Part shown: piece after piece, positions 10,327 through 20,640 of the stretch
Layout: each line of letters starts with the position of its first letter
Position numbering within the stretch: position 1 is the stretch's first letter
Assembly (NCBI GenBank): GCA_031761405.1
Contig: JASEVX010000111.1
Location: 131,501 to 195,500, forward strand
Reading direction: 5' to 3'
Length of the DNA: 64,000 nucleotides
From: Serripes groenlandicus
Lineage: Eukaryota > Mollusca > Bivalvia > Cardiida > Cardiidae
Program-made: the position numbers and the translations under genes
The notes under the pieces: model-generated
The model's database searches: none
The model's input: only the letters and a program-made list of their open reading frames with translations
Told to the model about the DNA's origin: nothing

Positions 10327-10648
10327 CCTGTCTGACAAGATGAACAAAGGCCTTCTGACTTTCTGATTCAGTCACTTTGCTGTGAACATAAGCTCAAAAA
10401 AGAAATAAAATTAATATATACAATAAATGCCTGATTATCAAGTAATGAGAACCACTTAGTTGATGAAATTTAACTACATTGTATAACAAATCTTCATATA
10501 CTGGTAAACAAAAAACATAAATTATGGTGACTGTGACCTTTGTGATGACCTTTTCATCAAGTTCAATTGAGGTCTGGTGAGCCATATAAGTCCATCATGA
10601 CTGTCTTGTTCTTATGATCCTTTTTATTCCTGATCTTCCTTATTTTAG
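10327..10648. other. Intergenic or intron sequence, no features seen
   Basis: No recognisable exon or repeat. If the promoter candidate at 9958 serves the DUF6589 gene, this would be part of intron 1. Confidence 0.35.
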
Positions 10649-11056
10649 GCTCAAACAAGGTTCAATCAACTTGGCCTAACTCTGTCATGGACCGCTAGAG
10701 TGACTCTTCAGGAAAGTATTCAAAAAGTGTCGGAGAATTCGATTGTTGAGAGACTGAAGCAAAACCCCTTAATCAAAGTGACTGGTAAGATTTGTTACTT
10801 TAAAATTTCAAGTTATGGAATAATTTCACTCACTTTTGGTGGCAGCGTCTGTTTGTTCACATATTCCTGCAAACAACTTCCGCTAAGTAAGCAAATGGAC
10901 CAATTTCGAAATAATACCACAGGAATGTACCTTAAATTAAATTCTTTTTTTAAAGTTTTTCAAATATTTGATTTAATTTTAAATAACCCTTTGCACAAGC
11001 AGCAAATCTGCAGCATGACTTTGATAACAATTAGTAAAACCATGGAAACTCTCCTG

Positions 11057-11274
11057 AACCCTTTTCCATCTGCAGAAGCATTTTGACACAATAGCAGCAG
11101 ACGACTTTTGAAAACATAGTAGCCAAAGGTGAAATTGCTCATGCTGATCAATTTCTCCTTTGGCCACAATGTTTCAAACTTTATTTAACATTATCTTTTA
11201 TTGAGATTGTTCAGGGGTTTCTCGCTATGTTTCAAAGTCGTCTGCTGATTTGTTGTATGTGGGAAAGGGATAAA
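11057..11274 (+). mobile_element. Degenerate piggyBac-type MITE in DUF6589 intron 1
   Basis: AACCCTTTTCC at the left, GCAGCAGACGACTTTTG, GAAATTGCTCATGCTGATC, GGCCACAATGTTTC and AAGTCGTCTGCTGATTTG in family order, and TGGGAAAGGGAT at the right. The terminal TTAA is mutated on both sides. A further reverse-orientation fragment lies at about 11310-11390. Confidence 0.6.
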
Positions 11275-11935
11275 GAACAGTTATTGAATAAAGTTTTTAA
11301 AAGGTTCAGCAATTTCTACTTTTGTCACAATGTTTTCAAAAGCTGTCTGCTGCAGAGGCATCAAAAAGTGTCTATATGTGGTAAATGGTTTAGAACTTTG
11401 GTAACTGATGCATCAGAAAGAGAGAAACTGACTGTATCCATCACAATCAATGCATATTATTGTTGCAGGTGACAACTTGGATATATATGTGAAGACCTCT
11501 CACCTAAGCAAAGATGAAAGTGACAGAGACTTGCATCTCTTCACTAGCAATATCATATTCAGCAGGGTGGCTAGTGTCGATATGAGCAACATTGTTTGCA
11601 ATGTTGACACCAAACAGTTGCATAGTGAGGATATCTTGATGACGGATCTGGAGAGAGCAAGGTTTATGGACGCATACAGCATTCTTCTTGTTAGAGTCCT
11701 GTGCAGCCTACCTGCTTTCCGTCCATGTATAAGCCTTGTGCCACGCCATATTTCTCATGAGTACAGCCAGAAAATGTCCAGCAAGTCTTACGTTTTCCCT
11801 TTGTCGATCATAATGAAGAATGAATCCAAGCATGAGGACTGTATGGCCATTATGGGCAGCTATGAAGAGCAATTGATCAGCTTGTACAGAAGAGCATTTG
11901 GTAAAATTTCTTTACTTATGATTTTTGTATTTACC

Positions 11936-12582
11936 TTTTTAGCTCGCCTATTTGAAGAAATAGGGAGCTTATGTAATCACCCCGGCTTCCGTGTTGGCAT
12001 TATTGGCGTACACGTTGCAAGCTTGGTCAAACCTTTGTGTGCAAGGCCTTTTCTCAGACACTGTGTATGCTGTTGCTTTGAAACTTCACACACTTATTCA
12101 GGGTCATTAGATGACCTTGTATGTCAATTCCCTTAACTCAGGAATTGATTTTGACTGAATTGTGTCCCTTTTTGGACTTAGAATTTTGGTCAAACCTTTG
12201 CGTGCAAGGCCTTTTCTCAGACACTGTGTATGCTGTTGCTTTGAAACTTCACACTTAATCAGGGTCATTATATGAGCCTGTATGTCAAGTCCCATAACTC
12301 AGGAATGGATTTTTACTAAATTGTGCCCTTTTATGGACTTAGAATTTTGGTCAAACCTTTGCGTGCAAGGCCTTTTCTCAGACACTGTGTAAGCTGTTGC
12401 TTTGAAACTTTACACACTCATATAGGGTCATTATATGGCCCTGAATTGTGCCCCCTTTTAGTCAAACCTTTGTGTGCAAGACTTGGAATGATGGGTTATA
12501 GTTATAGACTTTTACCAATGCTATAACTGTTCTGAAGTAGGCCCTGATAGGCGAGCTATATTGTCCTCCGACAACTCTTGTT
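11936..12582 (-). mobile_element. Family E pearl/HINE-like element in DUF6589 intron 2
   Basis: On the minus strand it starts AACAAGAGTTGTCGGAGGAC, with AGCTCGCC nearby, and ends with GGCGAGCTAAAAA, matching the plus-strand copy at 55.3-57.2 kb. The core holds about three monomers, each with CAGACACTGTGTATGCTGTT and TTGCGTGCAAGGCCTTTTC. It lies wholly within the intron between the exons ending 11900 and starting 12913. Confidence 0.75.
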
Positions 12583-14503
12583 AATATGAGAAATCGATTA
12601 ACACATAATTAAAATTCATATATGGCGCTGCTACAATATAAATGGAATGTTCCTTGTTGTATTTTCATTGTGTCATATATCAAGACGTTATGAAAATTGT
12701 CATAAATGTAAAAGTACATTTAGCTTTTATAGTAGGGCTTCAGGCTACACATCTTATTCAGGTTTCTGTTAGTTGATTGTCTGAATACCACTTCATAGTG
12801 GCTTAATCCTGTATGTGTGTAAGATTTCTGAAGTGCATTTCAGCCCAGGTGTTAAAAATAATTTATCAGTAGTTCAGTGGTACATTGTGCAGCCTTGTTC
12901 ATTCAATTTCAGGAAATTCTGATGTCATCAGAAAGTATGGTGTGACTGTTGGTGGTGACCAACTGACCAGGGTTAGACTTCAAGAGGCCAAGAGTTTGAG
13001 GAGCTTGTCAGTTGCACCCAGAGAAGAGATATGATGATTTAGATCCTATTGTGTGTGAGATGTGGCACACTAAATAGGACTTTCTTGAGGTTTGTTGCTA
13101 TTGTCTTTTGCTTAGTCTCTACACAACAGTATTTCCAAGCATTATTAAACATATATTTTATTGGCTCTTTTAAGGAAAAACACTACCGTGGTACATCTCA
13201 ACTAACTGTAAACTCAAGTGTGCAATAGATTGCCATAATGACCCCATTGTTCTATAGTTGCACCAGGTTTCATTCTTCTGCAATTTTAAAGAGCATGTAG
13301 TTAATGTGTTATACTTGAAAGCTTTACAGTTTATACACATACTGATACTTCTATGTTTTTTTTCTTAGAAATGCTACAAGACCTTGTTTAGACAAGAGTG
13401 CAGCCCTGGTGCAGCCCTGGTACACTGAACCACTTTAAGACGATTCTCCACAGAACTGATGTAAATGGAAAGGTGAAGGGGGGATTTCAACCGCATTTTG
13501 AATTACTTATGATGGTTGGAGAATGTATGGTTGCTGAGCAGTTTTTAAAAAAAATTAATATGGAATCGGGTATTAGTGAACCAAAGCATCCTTTGCTAGT
13601 TGGTCTGGCAGATAAACCAGACGATGAACGAAAGCATAACTTGATGGCAATGATTCAAGAGTTTATGACACACTATGGATACGGTATGGTGGACTGTCCA
13701 GAACAAATCAAAAGACCCAGCACGGAAACACCCAAGGAAGTTTACCTGGTGAAACCAGATGGACAGTGTATTCATCTATAATCAGTAAATGCTACCGCAT
13801 CAGAACCAGATGAGCTGTACAATTATTCAACACAGTTGTGTCATTGGTACTTACATATTAATGAACTACATGATACAGCAAAAGAAGGTGATTTAAACAG
13901 GATGATCCTTAACTGCCAGTATTCACTGCCTTTTTTCTACTCGCATTCTAAGCTTACTAAATACTTGGTCGAAAATATGGATTATGTGCTGAAATATAAG
14001 TATTTTCTATCTCCTCTTCAGCGTGTGCGGGTTTTTGAAGGGTCATATGTGAACATTAAAGGTGGAATAGGGCAAAATGTAGAAAGTGACTTGACACAGG
14101 AACACTCAGTGTGTAATCAAAAGGCCCTTATCAAATCTCTTGGTGCTAACAAAAGTGAAAAGTCAATCCAGTGTGTCACAGGTGCTGCAGACACTATTTC
14201 AGAAATATGTTCAAAATTTGATAAAAGTTGTTTTATCAAACCCAAAAGTGGACACCATAGTAAACCTCTGAATGAATCTGATAAAGAGTTGGTCGCAAAA
14301 ACATTGCATAAACTCAGACCTTTTCACTTCACACCAAGAAGAAAATGTCCAGGTTTCTCCAACATAAAATCTGTTCCTGTCAGTGCAGAACAAAAACCAC
14401 CCATGAAAGAAAGACTGAACCAAATTATAACCTGGCTTACAAGGGGGCTGCATATAACTGTTGAGCAAAATGATGATAGTGAAAGTGATGATGACTTTTG
14501 AAA

Positions 14504-14560
14504 ACATTGTGAAAAAAAGGAGAAATGAGCAATTTCTCCTTTTGCCACAATGTTTTCCAC
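14504..14560 (+). mobile_element. piggyBac-type MITE central fragment
   Basis: TTTTGAAAACATTGTG, GGAGAAATGAGCAATTTCTC and GCCACAATGTTTTCCACTTTT are the middle of the MITE family. The fragment starts at the end of the DUF6589 frame, and its TTTTGAAAACAT supplies that frame's stop codon. On the right it is cut by element B2. Confidence 0.7.
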
Positions 14561-14561
14561 T

Positions 14562-15733
14562 TTTTAGCTCACCTAAGCACGAAGTGCAAGGTGAGCTTTT
14601 GCGATCACTCACCGTCCGACGTCGTCGTCGTCTGTTAACAATTTCCTACAAATGACTTCTCCTACTAAACCAATGGACAGATTTCAAAATAACTTCAGAG
14701 GAATGGTCCTTAGGTGGTTCTCTTTCAAAGTTGTTCAAAGAAATTAATTCCAAGTAAAACTTTGGTTGCTGCGGCATCAGAAAAAGGGAAAATTGCCAAA
14801 TCTTAAAAAATCTTCTTGTCAAAAAGTACTGGCCCGATTTGAAAAAATTATTTTGCACAAATGTTCCTTGGGGTACCCTCTACCAAGATTGTTCAAATAT
14901 TTCTGATCCGTTGAAAAACATGGCTGCAAGGGGGCGGAGCTTATTTTCCTTATATGTGGCCGATCCCCGGTAGCTCAGTCGGTAGCGACACGGGCTGTCA
15001 ATCCAGGGGTTGTGAGTTTGAATCCTGGCTCAGCCAACTTTCTTTCCGACAATTGACAAAAGTCAATGTGACATGCGTCATTTGTCTTCCACCAATGGGC
15101 TAAGTCTATGTGAAAAAGCAGCCAGTTGCTTGGGAAGATTGTTGTGTGGAGTACTGGTGTGAGAAAACCAGGAAATGCATGAGTAGGTGAACTGGCCGCC
15201 GTGATATAACCGCGAAATTGTTAAAAGCGGCGTTAAACCCCAATCATTTAATCAATCAATCCTAATATGTGCTTGTTAAAACTTTAAAAATCTTCTTGTC
15301 CAAAAATACTGGCCAGATTTGAAAATTATTTTGCACAAATGTTCCTTGTGACACCCTTTACCAAGATTGTTCAAAGGTTTCGAAACCGTTAAAAAAACAT
15401 GGCCGCCAGGGGGCGGAGCTTGTTTTCCTTATAATTATGTGCATTGGTAAAACTTTAAAAAATCTTCTTGTCCAAAAGTACTGGCCTGATATAAAAATTA
15501 TTTTGCACAAATGTTCCTTGGGGCACCCTTTACCAAGATTGTTCAAATATTTTTGATCCGTTGAAAAACATGGCCGCCAGGGAGCAGAGCTTGTTTTCCT
15601 TATATGTGCATTGTTAAAACTTTAATAATCTTCTTGTCCAAAAGTATTGGCCTAAAACGAGTAAACACTTTGAAAACTATTGAAGTTCTATTAAATCAGG
15701 TGAGCAATATAGGGCCATCATGGCCCTCTTGTT
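14562..15733 (-). mobile_element. Family B2 pearl/HINE-like element with a SINE inside
   Basis: Minus-strand element. At 15733 it starts AACAAGAGGGCCATGATGG, with subterminal GCTCACCTG, and it ends near 14562 with a CACTTCGTG hairpin, AGGTGAGC and TAAAAA. A GACGACGACGTCGGAC tract precedes the 3' hairpin. Core monomers contain ACATGGCCGCCAGGGGGCGG and ATCTTCTTGTCCAAAAGTA. A SINE occupies 14959-15260, duplicating about 11 bp of a monomer. Confidence 0.8.
14959..15260 (+). mobile_element. tRNA-derived SINE with head, conserved body and (AATC)n tail
   Basis: The head has a good RNA polymerase III A box (TAGCTCAGTCGG) and a weaker B box (GAGTTTGAATCC). The body contains AGTCTATGTGAAAAAGC, TGTGTGGAGTACTGGTGTG, AACTGGCCGCCGTGATATA and GCGGCGTTAAACC, blocks that recur in three more copies in this window. 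The tail is ATCAATCAATC. Flanks CCTTATATGTG and CCTAATATGTG look like a target duplication with one mismatch. It may belong with the molluscan RUDI/V-SINE type, but that is from memory and unchecked. Confidence 0.8.
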
Positions 15734-15743
15734 TCATTATACC

Positions 15744-15959
15744 TTAACATTTTCTGATGCCTCTGCAGCAGAAGGCTTTTTGAAAACATACTGACAAAAG
15801 AAGAAATTGCTCAAAACAAGCAATTTCTCCTTATGTCACAATGTTTTCAACTTTTAGTCATAGGTTATCCATTCAATTATAGGGAATTTCTATATTTTGA
15901 CAAAATATGTTTAAAGTCTCATTCATATGAGGAAATTGTCGTATGAGGGAAAGGGTTAT
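15744..15959 (+). mobile_element. piggyBac-type MITE, near full length
   Basis: CTTAACATTTTCTGATGCC at the left and GTATGAGGGAAAGGGTTATA at the right, with the full internal order of blocks. The left CCCTTTCCC is deleted. Confidence 0.75.
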
Positions 15960-16058
15960 ACTTTTTCCCCCCTTTCTGTTGCAACAGCAACCAAAGAACT
16001 CCATAGAAATTAAATCTGTGAACAATTTTTAAAAATCACCACTAAAGAATCATTCCTG

Positions 16059-16290
16059 TTAACCCTTTCCCTCACAAAGATGCTTTCTGATGCCTCTGCA
16101 GCAAACGGCCCTTGGAAAACATAGTTAGAAAAGAAGAATTTGCTTGAAACAAGCAATTTCTCCTTTTACCGGTATGTTTTCCACTTTTAGTCATAGATTA
16201 TCCATTCAATTATAGAGATATTCTATTTTTTGACAAAATTTGTTCGAAGCCGCCTGATGCAGAATTGTTGTATGAGGGAAAGCGGTAATA
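16059..16290 (+). mobile_element. piggyBac-type MITE, full length and diverged
   Basis: TTAACCCTTTCCCTCACAAAG at the left, GTATGAGGGAAAGCGGTAAT at the right, with internal hairpin TTGCTTGAAACAAGCAA. Confidence 0.78.
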
Positions 16291-16649
16291 ACTTAAGGTT
16301 GGTTGAAATTGGTCCACTGATCTAGGAGGAAATTTGTTTAAAGCTTTTTAAGTTAATGGCACAGAAGACAGAATAGATGATCATTTAATCCCTGCTTTGA
16401 AAATATAATGGAAAAGGAGAAATTACTTTCAAAGATGATCTCTGCTTCTGATGTAGCTTAAGTTGTCTGTATCCAGTAAAGGGTGCAAACATTATAATGT
16501 TATTTAGATAAGACAAAAGCTGGTGATGTTTCAGAATTTTAATTTAAACAAAAAACAAAACAAATATTTCCAGAATTTACACAATTATAATGTAGAAACA
16601 AAATTGAATCAACATAAACACTGGTTCATTACAGTTTGGAAGCATGCAC
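16291..16649. other. AT-rich spacer, nothing recognised
   Basis: No gene, tRNA or clear repeat. It may contain the unrecognised 5' end of the following tandem-core element. Confidence 0.35.
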
Positions 16650-17900
16650 AAGAATTTTTTTTAAGTTTTTTCTCTATATGAGTCTAAGTAAAACAATAGA
16701 CCCCAGGGGAGGAGTCATTTTGACCCAAGGGCTATAATTTGAACACTCTTGGTAAAGGTCCACTAGATGATGCTACATACCCAATATCAAAGGCCTTGGC
16801 CCTCTACATTTAGACAAAAAGATTTTTAAAGTTTTTCCCCTATATGAGTCTATGTTAAACAAGTGACCCCCGGGGAGGGGTCATTTTTTACCCCTGGCCT
16901 ATAATTTAAACAATTTGATAGAGGTCTACTAGATGATACTACATACCAAATCTCAAAGGCCTGGGGATTCTACTTTTAGACAAGAAGATTTTTTAAGTTT
17001 TTTCTCTATATGAGTCAATGTAAAACAATAGACCCCAGGGGAGGGGTCATTTTGACCCCAGGGCTATAGTTTGAACAATCTTGGTAAAGATCCACTAGAT
17101 GATGGTACATACCCAATATCAAAGGCAATATGGGCCCTCTACTTTTAGACAAGAAGATTTATAAAGTTTTTCCTCTATATGAGTCTATGTAAAACAAGTG
17201 ACCCCCGGGGAGGGGTCATCTTTGACCCCAAGGCTATAATTTGAAAAATCGTGGTAGATGTTCACTAGATGATGCTACATACCAAATATCAAAGGCATGG
17301 ACCTTCTACTTTTAGACAAGAAGATTTTTAAAGTTTTTCCCCTATATGAGTCTATGTTAAACAAGTGAACCCCCGGGGAGGGGTCATTTTTGACCCCAGA
17401 GCTATCATTTGAACAATCTTGGTAGAGGTTCACTAGATGATACTACGTACTGAATATCAAAGGCATGGGCCTTCTACTTTTAACCAAGAAGATTTTTAAA
17501 GTTTTTCCCCTATATGAGTCTATGTTAAACAAGTGACCCCCGGGGAGGGGTCATTTTTTACCCCAAGGCTATAATCTGAACAATCTTGGTAGAGGTTCAC
17601 TAGATGATGCTACATACCAAATATCAAAGGCATGGGCCTTCTACTTTCAGACAAGAAGATTTTTTAAGTTTTGGTTAATTTCCCCTTTTTTGTTGCAATT
17701 TTTTGAACAAGTTTGAAAGAGATCCACCCAAGGAACATTCCTGTAAAATTATTTTGAATTTGGTTAATTGGTGTTGGAGGAGAAGTCGTTTGTAGGAAAA
17801 TGTGATCGGACGGACGATAACGACGGACTAAGACGACGGACGACGGACAGTGAGCGATCACAAAAGCTCACATTGCACTTCGTGAATTGGTGAGCTAAAA
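16650..17900 (+). mobile_element. Family F pearl/HINE-like element, 5' end unclear
   Basis: Six monomers of about 165-170 bp, each with CCCCNGGGGAGGRGTCATTTT, CACTAGATGATGCTACATAC and CTATATGAGTCTATGT. A GGACGGACGATAACGACGGAC tract follows at about 17810-17850, then the CACTTCGTG 3' hairpin with GGTGAGC and CTAAAA. The 3' end is close to those of C and B2. I could not place the 5' terminus. Confidence 0.75.
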
Positions 17901-17989
17901 AAAAATGAGATGTCTATAAGACAGCTATGTAGTTCCATAGAGAGAGAGAGATCTTGCAGCGAAGAAAGGAGCTCCTAGTACAACAACCT

Positions 17990-18179
17990 AACATATTTTG
18001 TCAAAAAATGGAAAATCTCTATAATTGAATGCATAACCTTTGACTAAAAGTGGAAAACATTGTGGCAAAAGGAGAAGTTGCTGGTTTTAAGCAATTTCTT
18101 TCTTTGTCAAGCACTATGTTTTAAAAAAACTGTCTGCTGCAGAGGCATCAGAAAGCATCAATATGAGGGAAAATGTTAA
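17990..18179 (-). mobile_element. piggyBac-type MITE, reverse orientation, one end lost
   Basis: ACATATTTTGTCAAAAAATGG at the left, then the reverse of the family blocks, ending ATATGAGGGAAAATGTTAA. Confidence 0.75.
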
Positions 18180-18263
18180 TGTCATTCTAATCTATAACTA
18201 TCAGTTTCCCACATGCAGGCACAATTTGACATATTTGCAGTAAACAAATTTTAAAAACATGAT

Positions 18264-18489
18264 TTAACCCTTTCCCTCATATAGACGCTTTCTGACGCCT
18301 CTGCAGCAGACGGCTTTTTGAAAACATAGTGACAAAAGAAGAAATTGCTCAAAACAAGCAATTTCTCCTTTTGCCACAATGTTTGCCACTTTTAGTCATA
18401 GGTTATCCATTCAGTTAGAGATTTTCCATTTGTTGACAAAATATGTTCAGTCGTCTGCTGCAGAATTGTCGTATGAGGGAAAGGGTTAA
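18264..18489 (+). mobile_element. piggyBac-type MITE, intact reference copy
   Basis: 226 bp including TTAA at both ends. Terminal inverted repeats CCCTTTCCCTCATA and TATGAGGGAAAGGG follow the TTAA sites. Subterminal CTGCAGCAGACGG pairs with CGTCTGCTGCAG. A central hairpin TTGCTCAAAACAAGCAA makes the whole element foldable. There is no coding capacity. TTAA target sites and CCCTTT ends are diagnostic of piggyBac-type transposons. Confidence 0.85.
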
Positions 18490-18632
18490 AAACATACTGG
18501 CCAAAAGAGAAATTTCTCATAATTAGCAGAAATTCCACTGACCGAACTGTTTTAAACTCCAATTAATAATAATACTTTCCTTGATGGAGAATATCATACT
18601 GCTACAAAGAATCTCTGTATGCCAGAAAAGGG

Positions 18633-18863
18633 TTAACCCTTTCCCTCATATGATAATTCTGCAGCAGACGACTTTGAACATATTTTGTCAAAAAATGGAG
18701 AATCTCTATAATTGAATGGATAAACCATGACTAAAAGTGGAAAACATTGTGTCAAAGGGAGAAATTGCTCGTTTTGAGCAATTTCTTCTTTTGTCACTAT
18801 GTTTTCAAAAAGCCATCTGCTGCAGAGGCGTCAGAAAGCGTTTATATGAGGGAAAGGGTCAAT
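18633..18863 (-). mobile_element. piggyBac-type MITE, reverse orientation
   Basis: TTAACCCTTTCCCTCATATG at the left, CTATGTTTTCAAAAAGCC near the right, ending ATGAGGGAAAGGGTCAA. Full-length and in inverse orientation to the copy 150 bp upstream. Confidence 0.8.
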
Positions 18864-19329
18864 GTGTAATATAATGCAATATTTATATACTTTTTTTATA
18901 TCTCAAAAATAAAAAAAAATAATAATGTGTCAGTGTTGTCTTCTGTAATGGTTAGAGTAAAGTGTAATGTTACAAACTACAACATGTACATATTAAAATT
19001 TTCATTTGCCATAGAGGAACCTGGTTATAAATTCAGGTAAATCTGACAGATGAGTTTTTTGACAGGTTGCATATATATATCTGATAGATGTAAAATACAA
19101 TGGATACTTGGACATGCAAAAACTATATATCCCTTTGCATTGAAATACAACAATAACTACAGGGAATTTATAAATCGATACTGTTCAGTGAGAAACAATC
19201 ATCACATGTACATTTTTAGCTGCAAACTACAACCATCTATATAACTTTCCTTTTCAAACTTGAAAACAGAAAGTAATTGATTCCGCAAGCAAGAAGAATC
19301 ATTTGTACAATACGATATAATATCTCCAA
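18864..19329. other. AT-rich stretch, nothing recognised
   Basis: A short plus-strand frame at 19050-19244 has no motifs. No repeat family identified. Confidence 0.35.
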
Positions 19330-19976
19330 TTTATACCAGGAAGATTTCTGGCACTATAATGGAATGTAGCTGTTCAAGTTTGGCCACGTCGCCCTGCTCT
19401 TCCAATTTCATGAAAGTACTGTGATATGTTTCTTGGTGGACAAGCATGCACAATATTGGTAACATTTTTAGGATAGAAACCCACACCTAGAAAAGATGTT
19501 GTTAGTACAAGTCTGATTTTAGAGTCCTCCTTGTTCAGCTCTTGCAATGTGCCTATCAATCACATACTGGTCTTGTCCTGAGCAAATAGAACTATAAATG
19601 GCATTACCAATGTTTTTTACAACAAAATAAGTTGTTCAGGTACATTATGTGCTTTGCTCATGTAGTATACAGGCACAAATCGAGTGTGAAAGGATTTTTT
19701 TCTTTTTCAGTAAAGAGTTTATCACATTATCCCTGTATTACCTTCTCATATTCCTCTTCTACATCTGATGTAATTTCTTTTTTCATTTTCTCTAAATATA
19801 TATTTGGTCTGTCTGGACTGCTTTCTATAATAGTATGTCCGGACAAGCCAAGCTGTTTAGGTAGTTCTTGTTTCTGCTTCAGTGTCAATGTTCCACTCAA
19901 GGCCACAACAGGAATATCCGGGGAAAATGCTTTAAAGTTTTTAAGCTCTCGAAAAGCAGTTCTGAATTCCTCTCCC
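19330..19976 (-). pseudogene. RecQ-type DNA helicase pseudogene fragment
   Basis: Exon 19742-19976 (acceptor TTTTTCAG, donor AAG|GTAATA) encodes about 78 residues with GEEFRTAFREL, helicase motif III PVVALSGTLT and DRPNIYLEK, as in RecQ-family helicases. Downstream on the same strand (19715-19330) are a YY-containing segment followed by LVLTTSFLGVGF (motif V) and YFHEIGRAGRRG (motif VI, arginine finger). This second part is broken: an in-frame TAA near 19618, a frameshift near 19555, and a TGA at 19374-19376 after which the homologous frame continues (TATFHYSARN). The Walker A and DEXH motifs are not found upstream. I infer a decayed 3' part of a RecQ-like gene, not a working helicase. Confidence 0.75.
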
Positions 19977-20640
19977 CTGAAAAACATTATTTATTTTCAA
20001 TAGCAGCATGCATGTTTCTTTTTGATTGAATTCTGAGAGTTTTATTCTCTTTGATCTGATAATAAATTCCTCACTTGTATCAGGGACGTAAAAAGGACTT
20101 TATAGGTCTGCTTTAATTTCAAGCTAAAGGAATAATAGCATAATGGAAATGAAATCTGAAACATTCAGACAAATTTCTCCTATAGATATTATTATTGACA
20201 TTTTCCCACACAAAGCTGCTTTCTGACGCCTTTGCAGCAGACAAAATGAGTAATTACCCTTTTGCAACAATGTTTCTAACTCATTTAAATAATAAAACTT
20301 CTCCTTATTGAGATATTCAATAATGTTTCATAGCTGTTTTTCAAGTCGTCTGCAGGAAAGTGTTAAGCATAATTATAGTACAATGTTCATTTCAAGTCAA
20401 TTTTAGCATGAAAATACTCTCCAAATACACTGTCTTGCATTTATTTAACCCATGCCACTTTCCAATGATGGAACAGTATTCTACCATTTAACTACAAGAC
20501 GTCTTTAAACAGACTTTGTCACTTTGAGACAGTATTTACAGTGTCACTCAGAACTAAGAAAATAAACTTAAGTTTAGTGTGATGATCCAGTTTACAAATA
20601 AATTATAAATATTTTTGTATTCCTACAGGTTTGGATATAT
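19977..20640. other. Spacer with degenerate MITE
   Basis: 20200-20366 has decayed MITE blocks (GCTTTCTGACGCCTTTGCAG, TTTTGCAACAATGTTTC, AAGTCGTCTGCAGG). The rest is AT-rich without recognisable features. Confidence 0.5.

Larger units (their letters stand above)
10649..14501 (+). pseudogene. DUF6589-family gene, four exons, several disablements
   Basis: Exons inferred from frame and splice signals: 10649-10784 (donor G|GTAAGA), 11469-11900 (G|GTAAAA), 12913-13089 (GAG|GTTTGT), 13369-14501. Joins keep phase. The first join reads KVTGDNLDIYVKTS and the third exon has VGGDQLTRVRLQEAK, both hallmark blocks of DUF6589 proteins. Other matching blocks are HISHEYSQKMSSKS, GTLNHFKTILHRTDVNGKV, NELHDTAKEGDLNRMI, QEHSVCNQKALIKSLGANKS. 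Disablements: a frameshift around 13030, TAG at 13075-13077, a tandem 11-bp duplication at 13399-13420 that shifts frame, and TAA at 13779-13781. The N-terminal region common in the family is not found. Introns hold MITE and family E insertions. The acidic tail ends at a stop inside a MITE fragment. Family membership is strong; function is unknown in the family. Splicing around the lesions cannot be excluded. Confidence 0.82.

Noticed and set aside
11950..12530. Short plus- and minus-strand frames in DUF6589 intron 2
   Set aside because: They repeat with the family E monomers and so are repeat translation.
13836..14655. Minus-strand frames opposite the last DUF6589 exon
   Set aside because: Overlap the conserved plus-strand coding sequence and cross the MITE fragment; no homology.
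14961..15035. A functional tRNA gene
   Set aside because: A and B boxes exist but the acceptor ends do not pair and a SINE body follows directly. It is a SINE head.
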